A stretch of DNA of 64,000 nucleotides from Neocallimastix lanati (nom. inval.) (lineage: Eukaryota > Neocallimastigomycota > Neocallimastigomycetes > Neocallimastigales > Neocallimastigaceae). Position numbers and translations under genes: made by a program. Under the pieces are notes generated by a model. That model was given only the letters and a program-made list of their open reading frames with translations, did not search any database and had not been told where the DNA came from. Shown piece by piece: positions 34,686 to 46,403 of the stretch. How positions within the stretch are numbered: the stretch's first letter is position 1; each line of letters opens with the position of its first letter. The stretch spans positions 53,501-117,500 of the forward strand of contig JACVTC010000050.1 of assembly GCA_016946835.1 (NCBI GenBank), in the 5' to 3' direction.

Positions 34686-37645
34686 AAAAAAAAAAATAAA
34701 TAAAGAATGCAATATAAATACAAGTATACATAATAAAATAAAATAAAATAAAATAAATAGTAGAATATAAATATAAGTACAGATTGAATAAAATAAAATA
34801 AAATAAATAGTAGAATATAAATATAAGTACAGATTGAATAAAATAAAATAAATAGTTGAAATATAAATATAAAGTACAGATTGAATAAAATAAATAAAAT
34901 TAAATAAAATAAAATAAAAAATAAAATAAAATAAAATAAAATAAAATAAAATAAAATAAAATAAAATAAATAGTAAAAATATGAATATAAAGTACAGATT
35001 GAATAAAATAAAATAAAATAAAATAAAATAAAATAAAATAAAATAAAATAAAATAAAATAAATAGTAAAAATATGAATATAAAGTACAGATTGAATAAAA
35101 TAAAATAAAATAAAATAAAATAAAATAAATATTGAATGTAATAACATAAAAGTACAAGTATAACAAAATAAAATAAAGTAAATATTTATTATTATTTTTT
35201 ATTAAAGAATATTAAAGACAATTTATTTTTAAAAATAAAATGTTTTATTTAATTATATATGTTAGAAAGCTAAAAAATCATTTATATTTAATGAGATTAT
35301 TAACAATCAATAATATTGTTTTATATATTAAATTACATCATCAATTGAATACAATAAAAATGTAAAAAATTTTCATTTCTAAACCATTGATCTGTATTAT
35401 TCTTTAATAAAAAAATATTAGATATTTATTTTATTTTATTTTATTCAATCTGTACTTATATTTATATTTCAACTATTTATTGTATTTTATTTTATTTTAT
35501 TCAATCTGTACTTATATTTATATTTCAACTATTTGTTTTATTTTATTCAATCTGTACTAATATTTATATTTCAACTATTTATTTTATTTTATTTTATTTT
35601 ATTCAATCTGTACTTATATTTATATTTCAACTATTTATTTTATTTTATTTTATTTTATTTTATTTTATTTTATTTTATTCAATCTGTACTTATATTTATA
35701 TTTCAACTATTTATTTTATTTTATTTTATTTTATTCAATCTGTACTTATATTTTATTATTTCAACTATTTATTTTATTTTATTTTATTTTATTTTATTTT
35801 ATTCAATCTGTACTTATATTTATATTTCAACTATTTATTTTATTTTATTTTATTTTATTTTATTTTATTCAATCTGTACTTATATTTATATTTCAATTAT
35901 TTATTTTATTTTATTTTATTTTATTTTATTTTATTCAATCTGTACTTATATTTATATTTCAACTATTTATTTTATTTTATTTTATTTTATTTTATTTTAT
36001 TTTATTCAATCTGTACTTATATTTATATTTCAACTATTTATTTTATTTTATTTTATTTTATTCAATCTGTACTTATATTTATATTTCAACTATTTATTTT
36101 ATTTTATTTTATTTTATTCAATCTGTACTTATATTTATATTTCAACTATTTATTTTATTTTATTTTATTTTATTTTATTTTATTTTATTTTATTTTATTT
36201 TATTTTATTTTATTTTATTTTATTTTATTTTATTCAATCTGTACTTTATATTCATATTTCTACTATTTATTTTATTTTATTTTATTTTATTTTATTTTAT
36301 TTTATTTTATTTTATTTTATTTTATTTTATTTTATTTTATTCAATCTGTACTTATATTTATATTTCAACTATTTATTTTATTTTATTTTATTTTATTCAA
36401 TCTGTACTTATATTTATATTTCAACTATTTATTTTATTTTATTTTATTTTATTTTATTTTATTTTATTTTATTTTATTTTATTTTATTTTATTTTATTTT
36501 ATTTTATTTTATTCAATCTGTACTTTATATTCATATTTCTACTATTTATTTTATTTTATTTTATTTTATTTTATTTTATTTTATTTTATTTTATTTTATT
36601 TTATTTTATTTTATTTTATTCAATCTGTACTTATATTTATATTTCAACTATTTATTTTATTTTATTTTATTTTATTTTATTTTATTTTATTTTATTTTAT
36701 TTTATTTTATTTTATTTTATTTTATTTTATTTTATTTTACTTTATTTTATTTTATTTTATTTTATTTTATTTTATTTTATTCAATCTGTACTTCATATTT
36801 ATATTTCTACTATTTATTTTATTTTATTTTATTTTATTCAATCTGTACTTATATTTATATTTCAACTATTTGTTTTATTTTATTCAATCTGTACTTATAT
36901 TTATATTTCAACTATTTATTGTATTTTATTTTATTTTATTCAATCTGTACTTATATTTATATTTCAACTATTTGTTTTATTTTATTCAATCTGTACTTAT
37001 ATTTATATTTCAACTATTTATTTTATTTTATTTTATTTTATTCAATCTGTACTTATATTTATATTTCAACTATTTGTTTTATTTTATTCAATCTGTACTT
37101 ATATTTATATTTCAACTATTTGTTTTATTTTATTCAATCTGTACTTATATTTATATTTCAACTATTTATTTTATTTTATTCAATCTGTACTTATATTTAT
37201 ATTTCAACTATTTATTTTATTTTATTTTATTTTATTCAATCTGTACTTATATTTATATTTCAACTATTTATTTTATTTTATTTTATTTTATTCAATCTGT
37301 ACTTATATTTATATTTCAACTATTTGTTTTATTTTATTTTATTTTATTCAATCTGTACTTATATTTATATTTCAACTATTTATTTTATTTTATTTTATTT
37401 TATTCAATCTGTACTTATATTTATATTTCAACTATTTGTTTTATTTTATTCAATCTGTACTTATATTTATATTTCAACTATTTATTTTATTTTATTTTAT
37501 TTTATTCAATCTGTACTTTATATTCATATTCTACTATTTATTTTATTTTATTTTATTTTATTCAATCTGTACTTTATATTCATATTCTACTATTTATTTT
37601 TATTTTATATACTTATTACATTCTTTATTTATTTATTTATTTATT
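34686..37645. repeat. Foldback-like element, copy 2: inverted satellite arms around a core
   Basis: The left arm (34,686-35,180) is (TAAAA)n with about five insertions of a 25-30-bp segment ending GTACAGATTGAATAAAATAA. The core (35,181-35,425) is non-repetitive and matches 236-470. The right arm (35,426-37,645) is the same satellite in reverse orientation: about 33 units of TTCAATCTGTACTTATATTT plus an ATTTCAACTATTT spacer and variable (TTTTA)n. The outermost ends pair as well: AATAAATAAAGAATGCAATA on the left, and the reverse complement of TACTTATTACATTCTTTATT on the right. Units come in two spacer types (TTATATTTATATTTCAAC and TTATATTCATATTTCTAC). The long open frames here (715 and 290 codons) are translations of the repeat, not genes. 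Confidence 0.85.
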
Positions 37646-38044
37646 TATTTGTTTATTTATTTATACATATATTTTTTTAACATATAATTTTATTAAAATT
37701 TTTTATAGCGGTAACAAAAAATTTTACAAGCCATTAAAATAAATGGCGTATTTTTCAAAGAAAAATTTATGTAAAAATTAAATATTAATTATAGCTATTA
37801 ATAATATATTTTATATGTAAGTATTAGAATAAATATATGTAAAATTTATGTATTGTATTTTGTAAATCTATAATATATTATGGTTAGACCATATAAATAT
37901 ATGATTGATTTAGCAATTAATGTAATGCAGATATAGTTCAATCGCTTTTTAGTATGTGTAATACAATAAAAAAGTATATATAATATTATACATCATTAAT
38001 ATTATTAATTATTAAGTGTTCTGATAAAATAAAATAAAATAAAA
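37646..38044. other. Spacer before a Copia relic
   Basis: A/T-rich. It may contain decayed LTR of the relic that starts at 38,045, but no second LTR copy exists to confirm it. Confidence 0.35.
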
Positions 38045-38720
38045 GATTAAGAATCTCATTGACTCAAAAACGATTGGCAAAATTTCACCAATATAATTAA
38101 ATATTAAAGTGTTAGTGAGACAATTTAAAATGAGGAACTTTGGCATCAAAAATAAAGGAAAAAAGAAAGCTACTTTAAGCCAAGATGAAGAATACCAGCC
38201 TGCTTTTTGAGCTAACTAATGCCAATGAAATAAAAAAAATTAAGGAAAGAAAAACAAGCCGTTTTTCAAATGTTGTTGGTACCAAAACTCTTTTAAGAGG
38301 ATAGAAAACTATTTTATTATGGTACTAGGTAGAGAAAATGTTCTAGAAATGAATTGTCTAAACAATTATATATATGAAGATATAATTAAAAAAAGGTCAA
38401 GTTAATAAACATTCCAAGAGATGACAGAGCAAAATTTAAAAGAGTTAGGAATAGTACTCGTTTCGTATACGACTTAAATGTTACCGATGAAATGCTGAGA
38501 GATGAAGCACATGCGAAGTATATTGAAAGAACAATATGAACGATCAAATAAAAGGAGAGATAAATTTCAATGCTTATACTTGTTTTTAAATATGGAATAT
38601 TCTAAAAGTATCTTACAAAAATCAAGAGACGAAAAAGTAGAAGATATAAAAGACAAATTAGAAAACAAGAAATATCATATGGAAGAAGACTTGACATATT
38701 CATATTATTGATTATACAAT
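38045..38720 (+). pseudogene. Copia-type gag relic with primer-site remnant
   Basis: GATTAAGAATCTCATTGACTC at 38,045 matches the primer-site region of the intact Copia element and of the relic at 56,857. An ATG at about 38,130 opens a broken gag-like frame (MRNFGIKNKGKKKATLSQDE); later pieces include KEQYERSNKRRDKFQCLYLF, LNMEYSKSILQKSRDEKVED and IKDKLENKKYHMEED, which look like the helical Copia gag. Many stops. Nothing of pol follows; LINE relics begin by 38,860. Confidence 0.6.
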
Positions 38721-38859
38721 TCCAATGTTATGACATATCCAGTTTAAAACAATATAAAGCATCAGGTTCACTTTCTATAATCTTCCATTTTTACATATTT
38801 TCTCTCTTCGTACTAAAAGACACATAAAAAGGATAACCATCATTTATCATCAGAATTAC

Positions 38860-39290
38860 AGAAAATTGAAATTAGTATACCTGATATAGGCTATTCCCTT
38901 TTCCATCAACGGACTTGGAAAAACAGACCATTTCTTGAGGATTCGTTTTAGGTAATTCTTTACTTGAAAGATATAAGGTAGGGTTATTATTATTAAGAAA
39001 TGAAATCTTGAAACTTCTCCTCCAACTACTAAATTTTCACAATTATTGATACCAAATTGTAGTTCATTATTTCTAGTCCATCTACTGGCAATTTTAACAA
39101 TTTCTTAAGTTGAGGTTGGATCACAAAATACAATGTCATCTTTAAAAAGACCTTCACAACAACATTTATCACCAAGTTTTTTTTATTTTTTGACAAGAAA
39201 GAGAATACACTTCCTGTGTTTATTAAATGGATGATTATATTTTTAGGTATTACATTTTTTAAAAAAAAATACATTATAAAATTTTGAGAT
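38860..39290 (-). pseudogene. LINE relic, RT palm fragment
   Basis: On the minus strand the pieces CCEGLFKDDIVFCDPTST (about 39,160), ASRWTRNNELQFGINNCEN (about 39,070) and LYLSSKELPKTNP (about 38,960) align with the LINE-A segment CCGGLFADDIVLCAPS to FGINKCATMVI. The YADD-type motif has become KDD. Frames change at least three times. Confidence 0.65.
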
Positions 39291-39529
39291 AATAATAAAA
39301 TGTATGAAAAAGATTAAGTAAAATAAATAATAAAAAATAAAAAAAAAAAAGAAAAAAAAATTTAATTAATCATAGAAAATTTAATGTAATAAAGAATAAA
39401 AATAAGTTCAAAAGTTAAAAAAAATTTTCGGTGTAATGTATACTATGTGTCGTAACATGATCACCAATTAAATCTAAAATAATATAACAAAGAAGTAACA
39501 TCGTTAAAATAGATAGTGTGGTATCCACT

Positions 39530-39945
39530 AAACTCTCCCCTATAAACTCTCCCCTAAGCCACAAGAAAGATCATGATTACAGAAGAAAGCTTTATAAAAT
39601 TCAATAGGGACACCATCAGATTCAGAAGCTTTGTTACACTTCATAGAATGTACTGTGTTTCTTATATCAGAGAGTGAAATAGGATCATTTATATTCCAAG
39701 TATGTGGATTATGAGGATTATTACAGAAAACATATGCCTAATAATCTTGATTTAAGCTTTGACCAGTAGAATCAGACGATAAGTTCTTGTAATATTTAGC
39801 CCAACATTTAAGTTGATCACTGTGATCGATCCTAACTAGATTTAGACTTTCCAAGATGAAGAGTAGAAGCTGAATATGCAGGTTTAGAGATCTTCTTTTG
39901 ACCACTCTAACCACGACTATAGTTTCAATAAATATTATTATCATA
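39530..39945 (-). pseudogene. LINE relic, pre-RT fragment
   Basis: Minus strand: DQLKCWAKYYKNLSSDSTGQ (about 39,815), then TWNINDPISLSDIRNTVHS and KASESDGVPIEFYKAFFC (about 39,640-39,590), matching LINE-A/LINE-B pre-RT sequence and RT motif DGIPIEFYKA. The normal Gly-Pro before Asp is Glu-Ser here. It belongs upstream of the palm fragment at 38.9-39.3 kb; a 240-bp spacer separates them. Confidence 0.65.
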
Positions 39946-39959
39946 ATCCTTTTCTGAAT

Positions 39960-41100
39960 CTAAAGAAACATCTGAGGATTTTTGTTCAATTATCATTGCA
40001 AACTTCAAAAAGAGATCATCTAGAAAAGGTAAAGACGTATTTCTATAATTTTCCAATTCTTTACAGGCAAAGATCCAGTGAGAAAAGCTAGGTACACTAA
40101 CATCACAACATGGGCAACATTTAGAGCAATCTTCTGAGACTATTTTTCTTTTAATGGAAATACTAATGTCAAATTAAAATCACACCTAATTTGAGAAATC
40201 CAAAAGAATCCTAATTGATGCTTAGGATATTGAAATGATAAGTTTTTGATTTCTGAAATAAATCCAAAATCATTCTCCTTGTAAATAATTGCTTCTTTAG
40301 CTTTTGAGGTTTTGAAGACATCTCTTTCCCAATAAAACTTTTTTTATTTTACTTGTTTTTTTACCATTTAATTTCTTATCCAAAGTCTTTGATTCTTTAG
40401 TCCATGAGTAATGTGACATAGTAGGAATATTATTAATGAGATGATTAATAATACATGATGAGTTTTTCCATTTTCTAAAGCAGCGTAATTGAGATATAGC
40501 AAAGATAGCTGAAAGAGGAGGTATTTTCAATTCACGTGTAATATCATAGAAATTAACATAAGAAATACGAGATTTAGATCCATAACTCCAATAAAGTCCT
40601 CTATTAATAATTTTTTGAGCTTTAGAGCATCTGCTCTTATTTGAACCAAATAGAGAAGCATAATATAAAACAAGACTAAGAATAAACGAAATTAAAACAT
40701 ATTTCTTCAATGGGAAAGGAATAGATTTATTAATAAGAAATCGAAAGTACGAATTTAACTTGACATTTAAATTACTGTTTAATTTGGATTGTATAGATAA
40801 AGAAAGATGGATCTTCGTAATTTATTGGTTTAACAAAGCTAATTGGTTTTACAACAAAAGTAGCACACTTATTAATTCCAAAAGTCATTTTATTTTTAAT
40901 AGTCCATTCATGAACCTTATTCAAAATTTCTTTAAGGGCTTGTTTAGATGGAGCAACTAAAACAATATCATCGGAAAAAAATCCACCACAGCAATATTGA
41001 AATTCTAAATATACACCATACTTTTCACAATTATTCAATATATCATTAATGAGTAAATTAAATAGGAGTTAGAGGACATCCTTGTCTAAGATAAAAATAA
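39960..41100 (-). pseudogene. LINE relic, RT palm to C-terminal zinc domain
   Basis: Minus-strand order: LRQGCPLTPI (about 41,090-41,060), CGGFFSDDIVLVAPSKQ (about 40,985), MTFGINKCATFVVKP (about 40,890), then ASLFGSNKSRCSKAQKIINR (40,660) and ELKIPPLSAIFAISQLRC (40,530), and a zinc segment CCPCCDVSVPSFSHWIFACK (about 40,110). It follows the LINE-A layout but is clearly diverged. Stops and frameshifts occur throughout. The RT region upstream of RQGCP is missing and is replaced by the spacer at 41,097-41,160. Confidence 0.75.
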
Positions 41101-41163
41101 AATGTATGTAAAAAAATTAAGTAAAATAAAAAAAAAAAAAAAGAAAAAAAAATTGAATTAATC

Positions 41164-41664
41164 TTTTTTTTTTTTAACGGCAGCAAACTTGTTTCATCTT
41201 TATTAATTAAATATTTGATAAAATACATGTAATAAAAAAAAAAAAAATAAAAAAGAAAATAAACAAAATAAAACACAAAATAGAATAAAATAATGGTATA
41301 AAGTATTCTAGTTTCATTTAATTAATATCTGTAAGATTTCACAAGAGCATTATTATGCTGTAGTATAATAATTAATTTTGAATTTATAATGTTAATCATA
41401 ATTATAAGATATGAAATTATGATCTTCATTGGTTGGGCTAGCCCTGCTAGCCTGTCTTACTGTTTCTTCAGCATTGACGCTCTTGGTAATAATAGTACGA
41501 TTCGATTTGAACCTATTGAACAAAGACCATTGCTGGCCAATAGCAATAGATATAATCGATTGAAGAAGAGCCTCAGTAACCACCAAGAATAGAGTATCAG
41601 AATAAGCATCTGGCACTTAAATAGATCCTTACATTCCCTTGTACTGTTATTAATATTTCTTCCT

Positions 41665-41667
<3 letters not shown>
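41164..41667 (-). mobile_element. Older LINE-A copy, 3' part (split by a later LINE-A insertion)
   Basis: C-terminal codons (GGRNINNSTRECKDLFKCQM, TEALLQSIISIAIGQQWSL), the 3' UTR and an A tail (T run 41,164-41,175 on plus). Its upstream end stops exactly at TTCTTCCTCCA (41,657-41,667), which is also present at 47,062-47,072, where the same protein frame ends in FLLGGR. The two pieces therefore join into one 5'-truncated copy. Confidence 0.9.
41657..41667. repeat. 11-bp target-site duplication of the LINE-A insertion (left)
   Basis: TTCTTCCTCCA here and at 47,062-47,072 flanks the 5.4-kb LINE-A element exactly: the A tail abuts this copy and the element's 5' end abuts the other. Confidence 0.9.
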
Positions 41668-41700
<33 letters not shown>

Positions 41701-41933
41701 GGCAGCAAACTTGTTTCATCTTTATTAATTAAATATTTGATAAAATACATGTAATAAAATAATAAAAAAAAAAAAAGATAAAAAAATAAACAAAAAATAA
41801 AACACAAAATAAAAATAAAATAATGGTATAATATATTCTAGTTTCATTTAATTAATATTTGTAAGACTTCACAAGGGCATTATTATACTGAAGTATAATA
41901 ATTAACTTTGACTTCGCAATGTTAATCATAATT

Positions 41934-44900
41934 TTAAGATATGAAATTATGATCTTCATTGGTTGCGCTAGCCCTGCTGGCCTGTCTTACTGTTTCTTCA
42001 GCATTGACGCTCTTGGTAGTAGTAGTACGATTCGATTTGAACCTATTGAACAAAGACCATTGCTGGCCAATAGCAATAGGTATAATCGATTGGAGAAGTG
42101 CCGCAGTAACCACTAAGAACGGAGTATCAGAATAAACACCTGATTTCATCTGGCACTTAAATAGATCCTTCCATTCCCTTGTACTGTTATTAATACTTCG
42201 ACCTCCAAGAAGGAAATTAAACACTTTTTCACACACACTAGAATCAATATACACATTATTTTCAATACTATTACTAACATTACTAAAAATACTATTACTA
42301 ATATTATTATTACTATTATAACTATTACTATTATTACTATTACTATTATCATTATTACTATTAACAATATCATTTGTTAGGTTGCCACGGTAAAAAGCAT
42401 TATATAAAAATAAAATTTTATCATTAACTTTACTACGAGTATGATTGAAAAAGGGACAATCAATTAACCAATGACTTATCCATTGTTTATTACTTTTACA
42501 ACAGGGACAAAAATTAGGACACATTTGGTCCACTATTTTTGCAGCTTTAGCAATTCTAGCATCTAATCTATATCCGCTTCGTGCTCTCAATAGCCAATAG
42601 AAACCATATGAAAGATCAGGATAGTCATAACAAAGTTTTATAAATTTTGATGTTTCTTCGAATTTGTTTTTGTCATAAAACTCAGCTTTAATAGAATTGA
42701 TTTTCATATCTCTTTTCCAATAAAAATCCTTGATTTTATTATCGTTATTACCTCTTTTCTCTAGTTTACGTTTAAGAGTTCTACTTTCTTTTGTCCATGT
42801 ATATTTTCTAGATTTTGGAATATTATTAACTAAATAGGAAATAATACAATTTGAATTTTTCCATTTATCAAAACATTTGACCTGAGACAAAGCACACTTA
42901 GCTGACAATGGAGGAATATGTAAATCTTTTGAAATAGAATATACATTAATAAATGATTTGGCTTTTTGTATACCTGCAATCCATCTTAATCCTTTATTAA
43001 TTAATTTCTGAGTATTATTTGTTCTCGTTTTATTCGAACCAAGTAAAGGTGCAAAGTAAGAGACTTTACTAAGTACATAAGAGTTAATTATAATCTTCTT
43101 AAATGGAATAGGAATTTTGGAATTTGAAAGAAATTTACTAACAGAAAAGAGAGCTTTAGTTACTTTAGAGTTAAGTAATTTAATAATAGGTTTCAACGAT
43201 AAGCTTTTATCAAATGGTATACCTAAATAGGTATAACATTTAGTTATTGGAATTGGTTGACCAGCAAGATAAAAAGTAGGATCTCTTTTATTTTGAAAAA
43301 GAGGTGTGTCTGGTCGAATCACCATCGTTGCACACTTATTAATTCCAAAATTCATCATATTAAATTTAGCCCATTCATTTACCTTCTTAAGCATTTTTTT
43401 CAACTTAGTTCTTGACGGTGCGCATAGAACAATATCATCTGCAAAGAGTCCACCACAACATCTAGATTCGCCTAAAGGAATTCCAAGTTCTGAAACATCA
43501 TTAAAAATGTCATTAATAAAAAGATTGAAAAGAATTGGTGATAGTGGACAACCTTGTCTAACTCCTTTCATAATATTAAAAGATTCCGAATATTGATCAT
43601 CAATTTTAACACTAGCTTTGGATGTCAAATATAGATTTTTTATAAATTGATAACATTTACCTCTAATACCTAAAGCATCTAATTTATATAAAATATTACC
43701 TATTGGAACAGAATCATATGCCTTTTTTAAATCTAGAAAAGCAAGGTAAGTTTCTTTATTATCATTTTTACGTCTTTGACAAATTTCTCGAATTGAAATA
43801 AATAAACTAACACATTCTTCTTTTGTACGAAATCCAAATTGCTCTGGCCTAATAAAATTATTTTTAAGTCCATATTCCGAAATTCTTTTGGAGACTATTT
43901 TCGAAATGAGTTTAATACCATTGTTAATCAGAGAGATACCTCGATAATTGTCACAATCAGATAGATCATCTCCTTTTTTAGGAATAGATATAATACTTGC
44001 TTCATTCCAAGAGCTAGGAAATTCTCCATTCCAAATTCTTGAGTATATCTTCTGTAAACAATTTAAACCAGAAGAAGAATTATTTACTGAATTTTCGTCC
44101 TCCGGAGGAATTAAAGCTTTATAAAATTCAATAGGAATTCCATCCGGGCCTGAAGCTTTATAATTTGGAGTAGCTAAAATTGCTTCTCTAATTTCTTCTA
44201 TATTGATGTCTTGATTTATATCCCATTCATTGTGTCTCGTATACCTGATTGTTCCATTGGAAAATTTATTAGACCATTCGATTAATGCACTATTGATATC
44301 AGAATGACTTGAAGCAAGTTTTTTATAGTGATTGTGCCATACTTCTAACTGTTCTTTAGTAGAAGTAGCTAGTTTACCATTTTTGTCCTTTACTGGAGAA
44401 TTTGACATATTTTTAAATTTATCTACTTTTGCTGTTGTTTTAAGCCATTTCCAAGCTTTCTTAGGGTTATGAGATTTCATATATTCACATCCTGTATTGA
44501 TCCAATGTTGGTATTCAGTTTTCCTATAAATATTACACATATGATGAATAATTTTGCACATTCTATTATATTTATCAATTAATTCTTCAAATTCATCTAA
44601 ATTATGATAAGAACCTCTTCTTTTAATGGATTTATATAATTTCATTTTGAGTTTTTGCAAATTAAATATTTTCTGCGACATATGAAAAAAAGATTTTCGA
44701 ACTTCTGAAATTGACGTGATATTAAGTTCCTTAGCAATATTGAATGAAGTTGAAATAAATTTCTTAGAAATATCATCAATACTAATATTAGGATCTGGAA
44801 TCACTTCCTCTAATACACTAAAATAGTTGTTGTCAAAAATTGATTCTTTTTCATTTATACATTTTAATCTATCCCATTTAACTGTCTTTTTAGGCAGAGA

Positions 44901-46403
44901 GAAAGAATTATCTGAATTAACTGATGAAAAACATTTACCTTTTATTAATAAAGGTTTATGATCCGAAATGGGGGGAAAGTCAATAAAAGTACCATATGAA
45001 AGTAAATCTAACATATGATCATTGACAATCGCATGATCTATATCAGATTCTCTATTACCTCTACTCCATGAAATTGGGGAGCCCCATAAGGGAAGAATTT
45101 TCCAATTACTAAATTTAGAGAGCAAATTACTTAATTTCTCAGTAGGTAAATTAAAATCACCAACCAACATTGAAGGATGAGAAGAGTGACTATTTAATCA
45201 AGACAATATTTCAATTCTAGCAGCTCTAGCATGAAGGCTATGGCCACTATGAGGTACGTACACATTACCAATAGAACATTTAGTGAAATTCCAAAAATTA
45301 TAAGTATACAAGGAAATAATATACTCATAAGTGTTGTTTTCAAGAGAGGCTTGACAAGAATTATGAAACCCAATATAAAGACCTCTTTTACCGGGAATTT
45401 CATTATTAGCTTTTTTGAAGAAATGTTTGTAGTTTTTTAATGATACTCGACATGGATATTTACTGCTAGAACCTGAACCATTTCCTGTTTCCTGAAAGCA
45501 TAAGAAAAGTGGTTTGTACAATGAAATAAAGAATTCAACACTGTCTTTTTTATCAAAGTTCCATCCATTAGTATTCCAACTGACACATAGAGAAAATTCT
45601 TTAACTGTATTATTATTAATATGAGTGTTATTAATATTATTGGAATTATTATAATTGATTGAACTGAAATTTGAATTTGAATCTGAGCTTGAAACTGAAT
45701 TTAAACATAAATTTGAAATTGAACTTGAACTTGTACTTGAACTTGAACTTGAACTTGAACTTGTACTTGAACTTGTACTTGAACTTGAACTTGAAATTGT
45801 ACTTGAACTTGGACTTGAACTTGAACTTGAACCTGTACTTGAACTTGTACTTAAACTTGTACTTGAACTTGAACTTGAGCTTGTACTTGAACTTGTACTT
45901 GAACTTGAACTTGAGCTTGTACTTGAACTTGAACATGAATCTGTATTTGAACTTGAATTTGAATTTTGACTTGAATCTGCATTTGAATTTGAAGTAGTGA
46001 ATAAGTTGATATTATAAGATGAATTCACTTTTTCTGATAAGGCAAAATGTTTCCTTTTGAGTGAAGAAAAACTGTATTTATGATTCCTTTTGCTACAATT
46101 AATAACGTTAATTGAAGCATGTTTGAAACTATTAACAATACAATCAGTAATAGATGTTAATTCTTCTTCATTACCTACTATTTTAATTTTAAAGAATGCA
46201 TCATTAAAATTAGCAATACGTTTAACTGATAAAACCTTATCATTTAATTCATTCAGAGTTTTCTTTAAATGTCTTCTCATTTTGATTTCTGGCCAAGATC
46301 GAAGTCCGCGGATAAAGAGTAGTTTCGTATTCTCCATTGGTATACCGTGGCACCTTGAACCTCTTAGAATGAAATTCTGATTTCTTATAAATTGGATTTC
46401 CAT
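41934..46403 (-). CDS. LINE-A protein: endonuclease, reverse transcriptase, zinc domain; one in-frame TGA
   Basis: 1,489 codons in one frame from ATG at 46,403, interrupted only by TGA at 45,198-45,200 (residue 402). Residues 1-130: conserved N-terminal module (LLFIRGLRSWPEIKM, SVKRIANFNDAFFKIKI), possibly RNA-binding. Residues 145-235: Ser/Thr-rich tract from a hexanucleotide repeat. Residues 268-485: apurinic-type endonuclease (VSWNTNGW, LCFQETGNG, LVGDFNLP, SDIDHAIVN, ISDHKPL). About 740-1010: RT (GPDGIPIEFYKAL, YRGISLINNGIKLISKI, FLDLKKAYDSV, GVRQGCPLSPILFN and the catalytic FADDIV). About 1294-1312: zinc-binding CPCC...HWLIDC. No RNase H domain seen. The stop falls inside the endonuclease, so an uninterrupted protein is not made unless the codon is read through. 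Confidence 0.92.
45715..45985. repeat. (GAACTT)n-type hexanucleotide tract inside the LINE-A frame
   Basis: Repeats of GAACTT/GTACTT on plus encode alternating AGT and TCA serine codons on minus. Open frames in the other readings (Glu-Leu, Asn-Leu or Lys-Phe repeats) are shadows. Confidence 0.8.

Noticed and set aside
35533..37742. 715- and 290-codon open frames (Phe/Ile/Leu/Tyr-rich) that look like a large membrane protein
   Set aside because: They are translations of the foldback right arm; composition and period follow the DNA satellite, and all frames are similarly open.
42146..42373. Val/Ile-rich 75-codon minus frame (and its twin at 46,984)
   Set aside because: Alternative frame of the Asn/Ser-rich LINE-A tract; same DNA gives the conserved protein in the other frame.
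45655..45997. Glu/Leu/Val and Asn/Leu repeat proteins
   Set aside because: Shadows of the hexanucleotide tract in the LINE-A frame.
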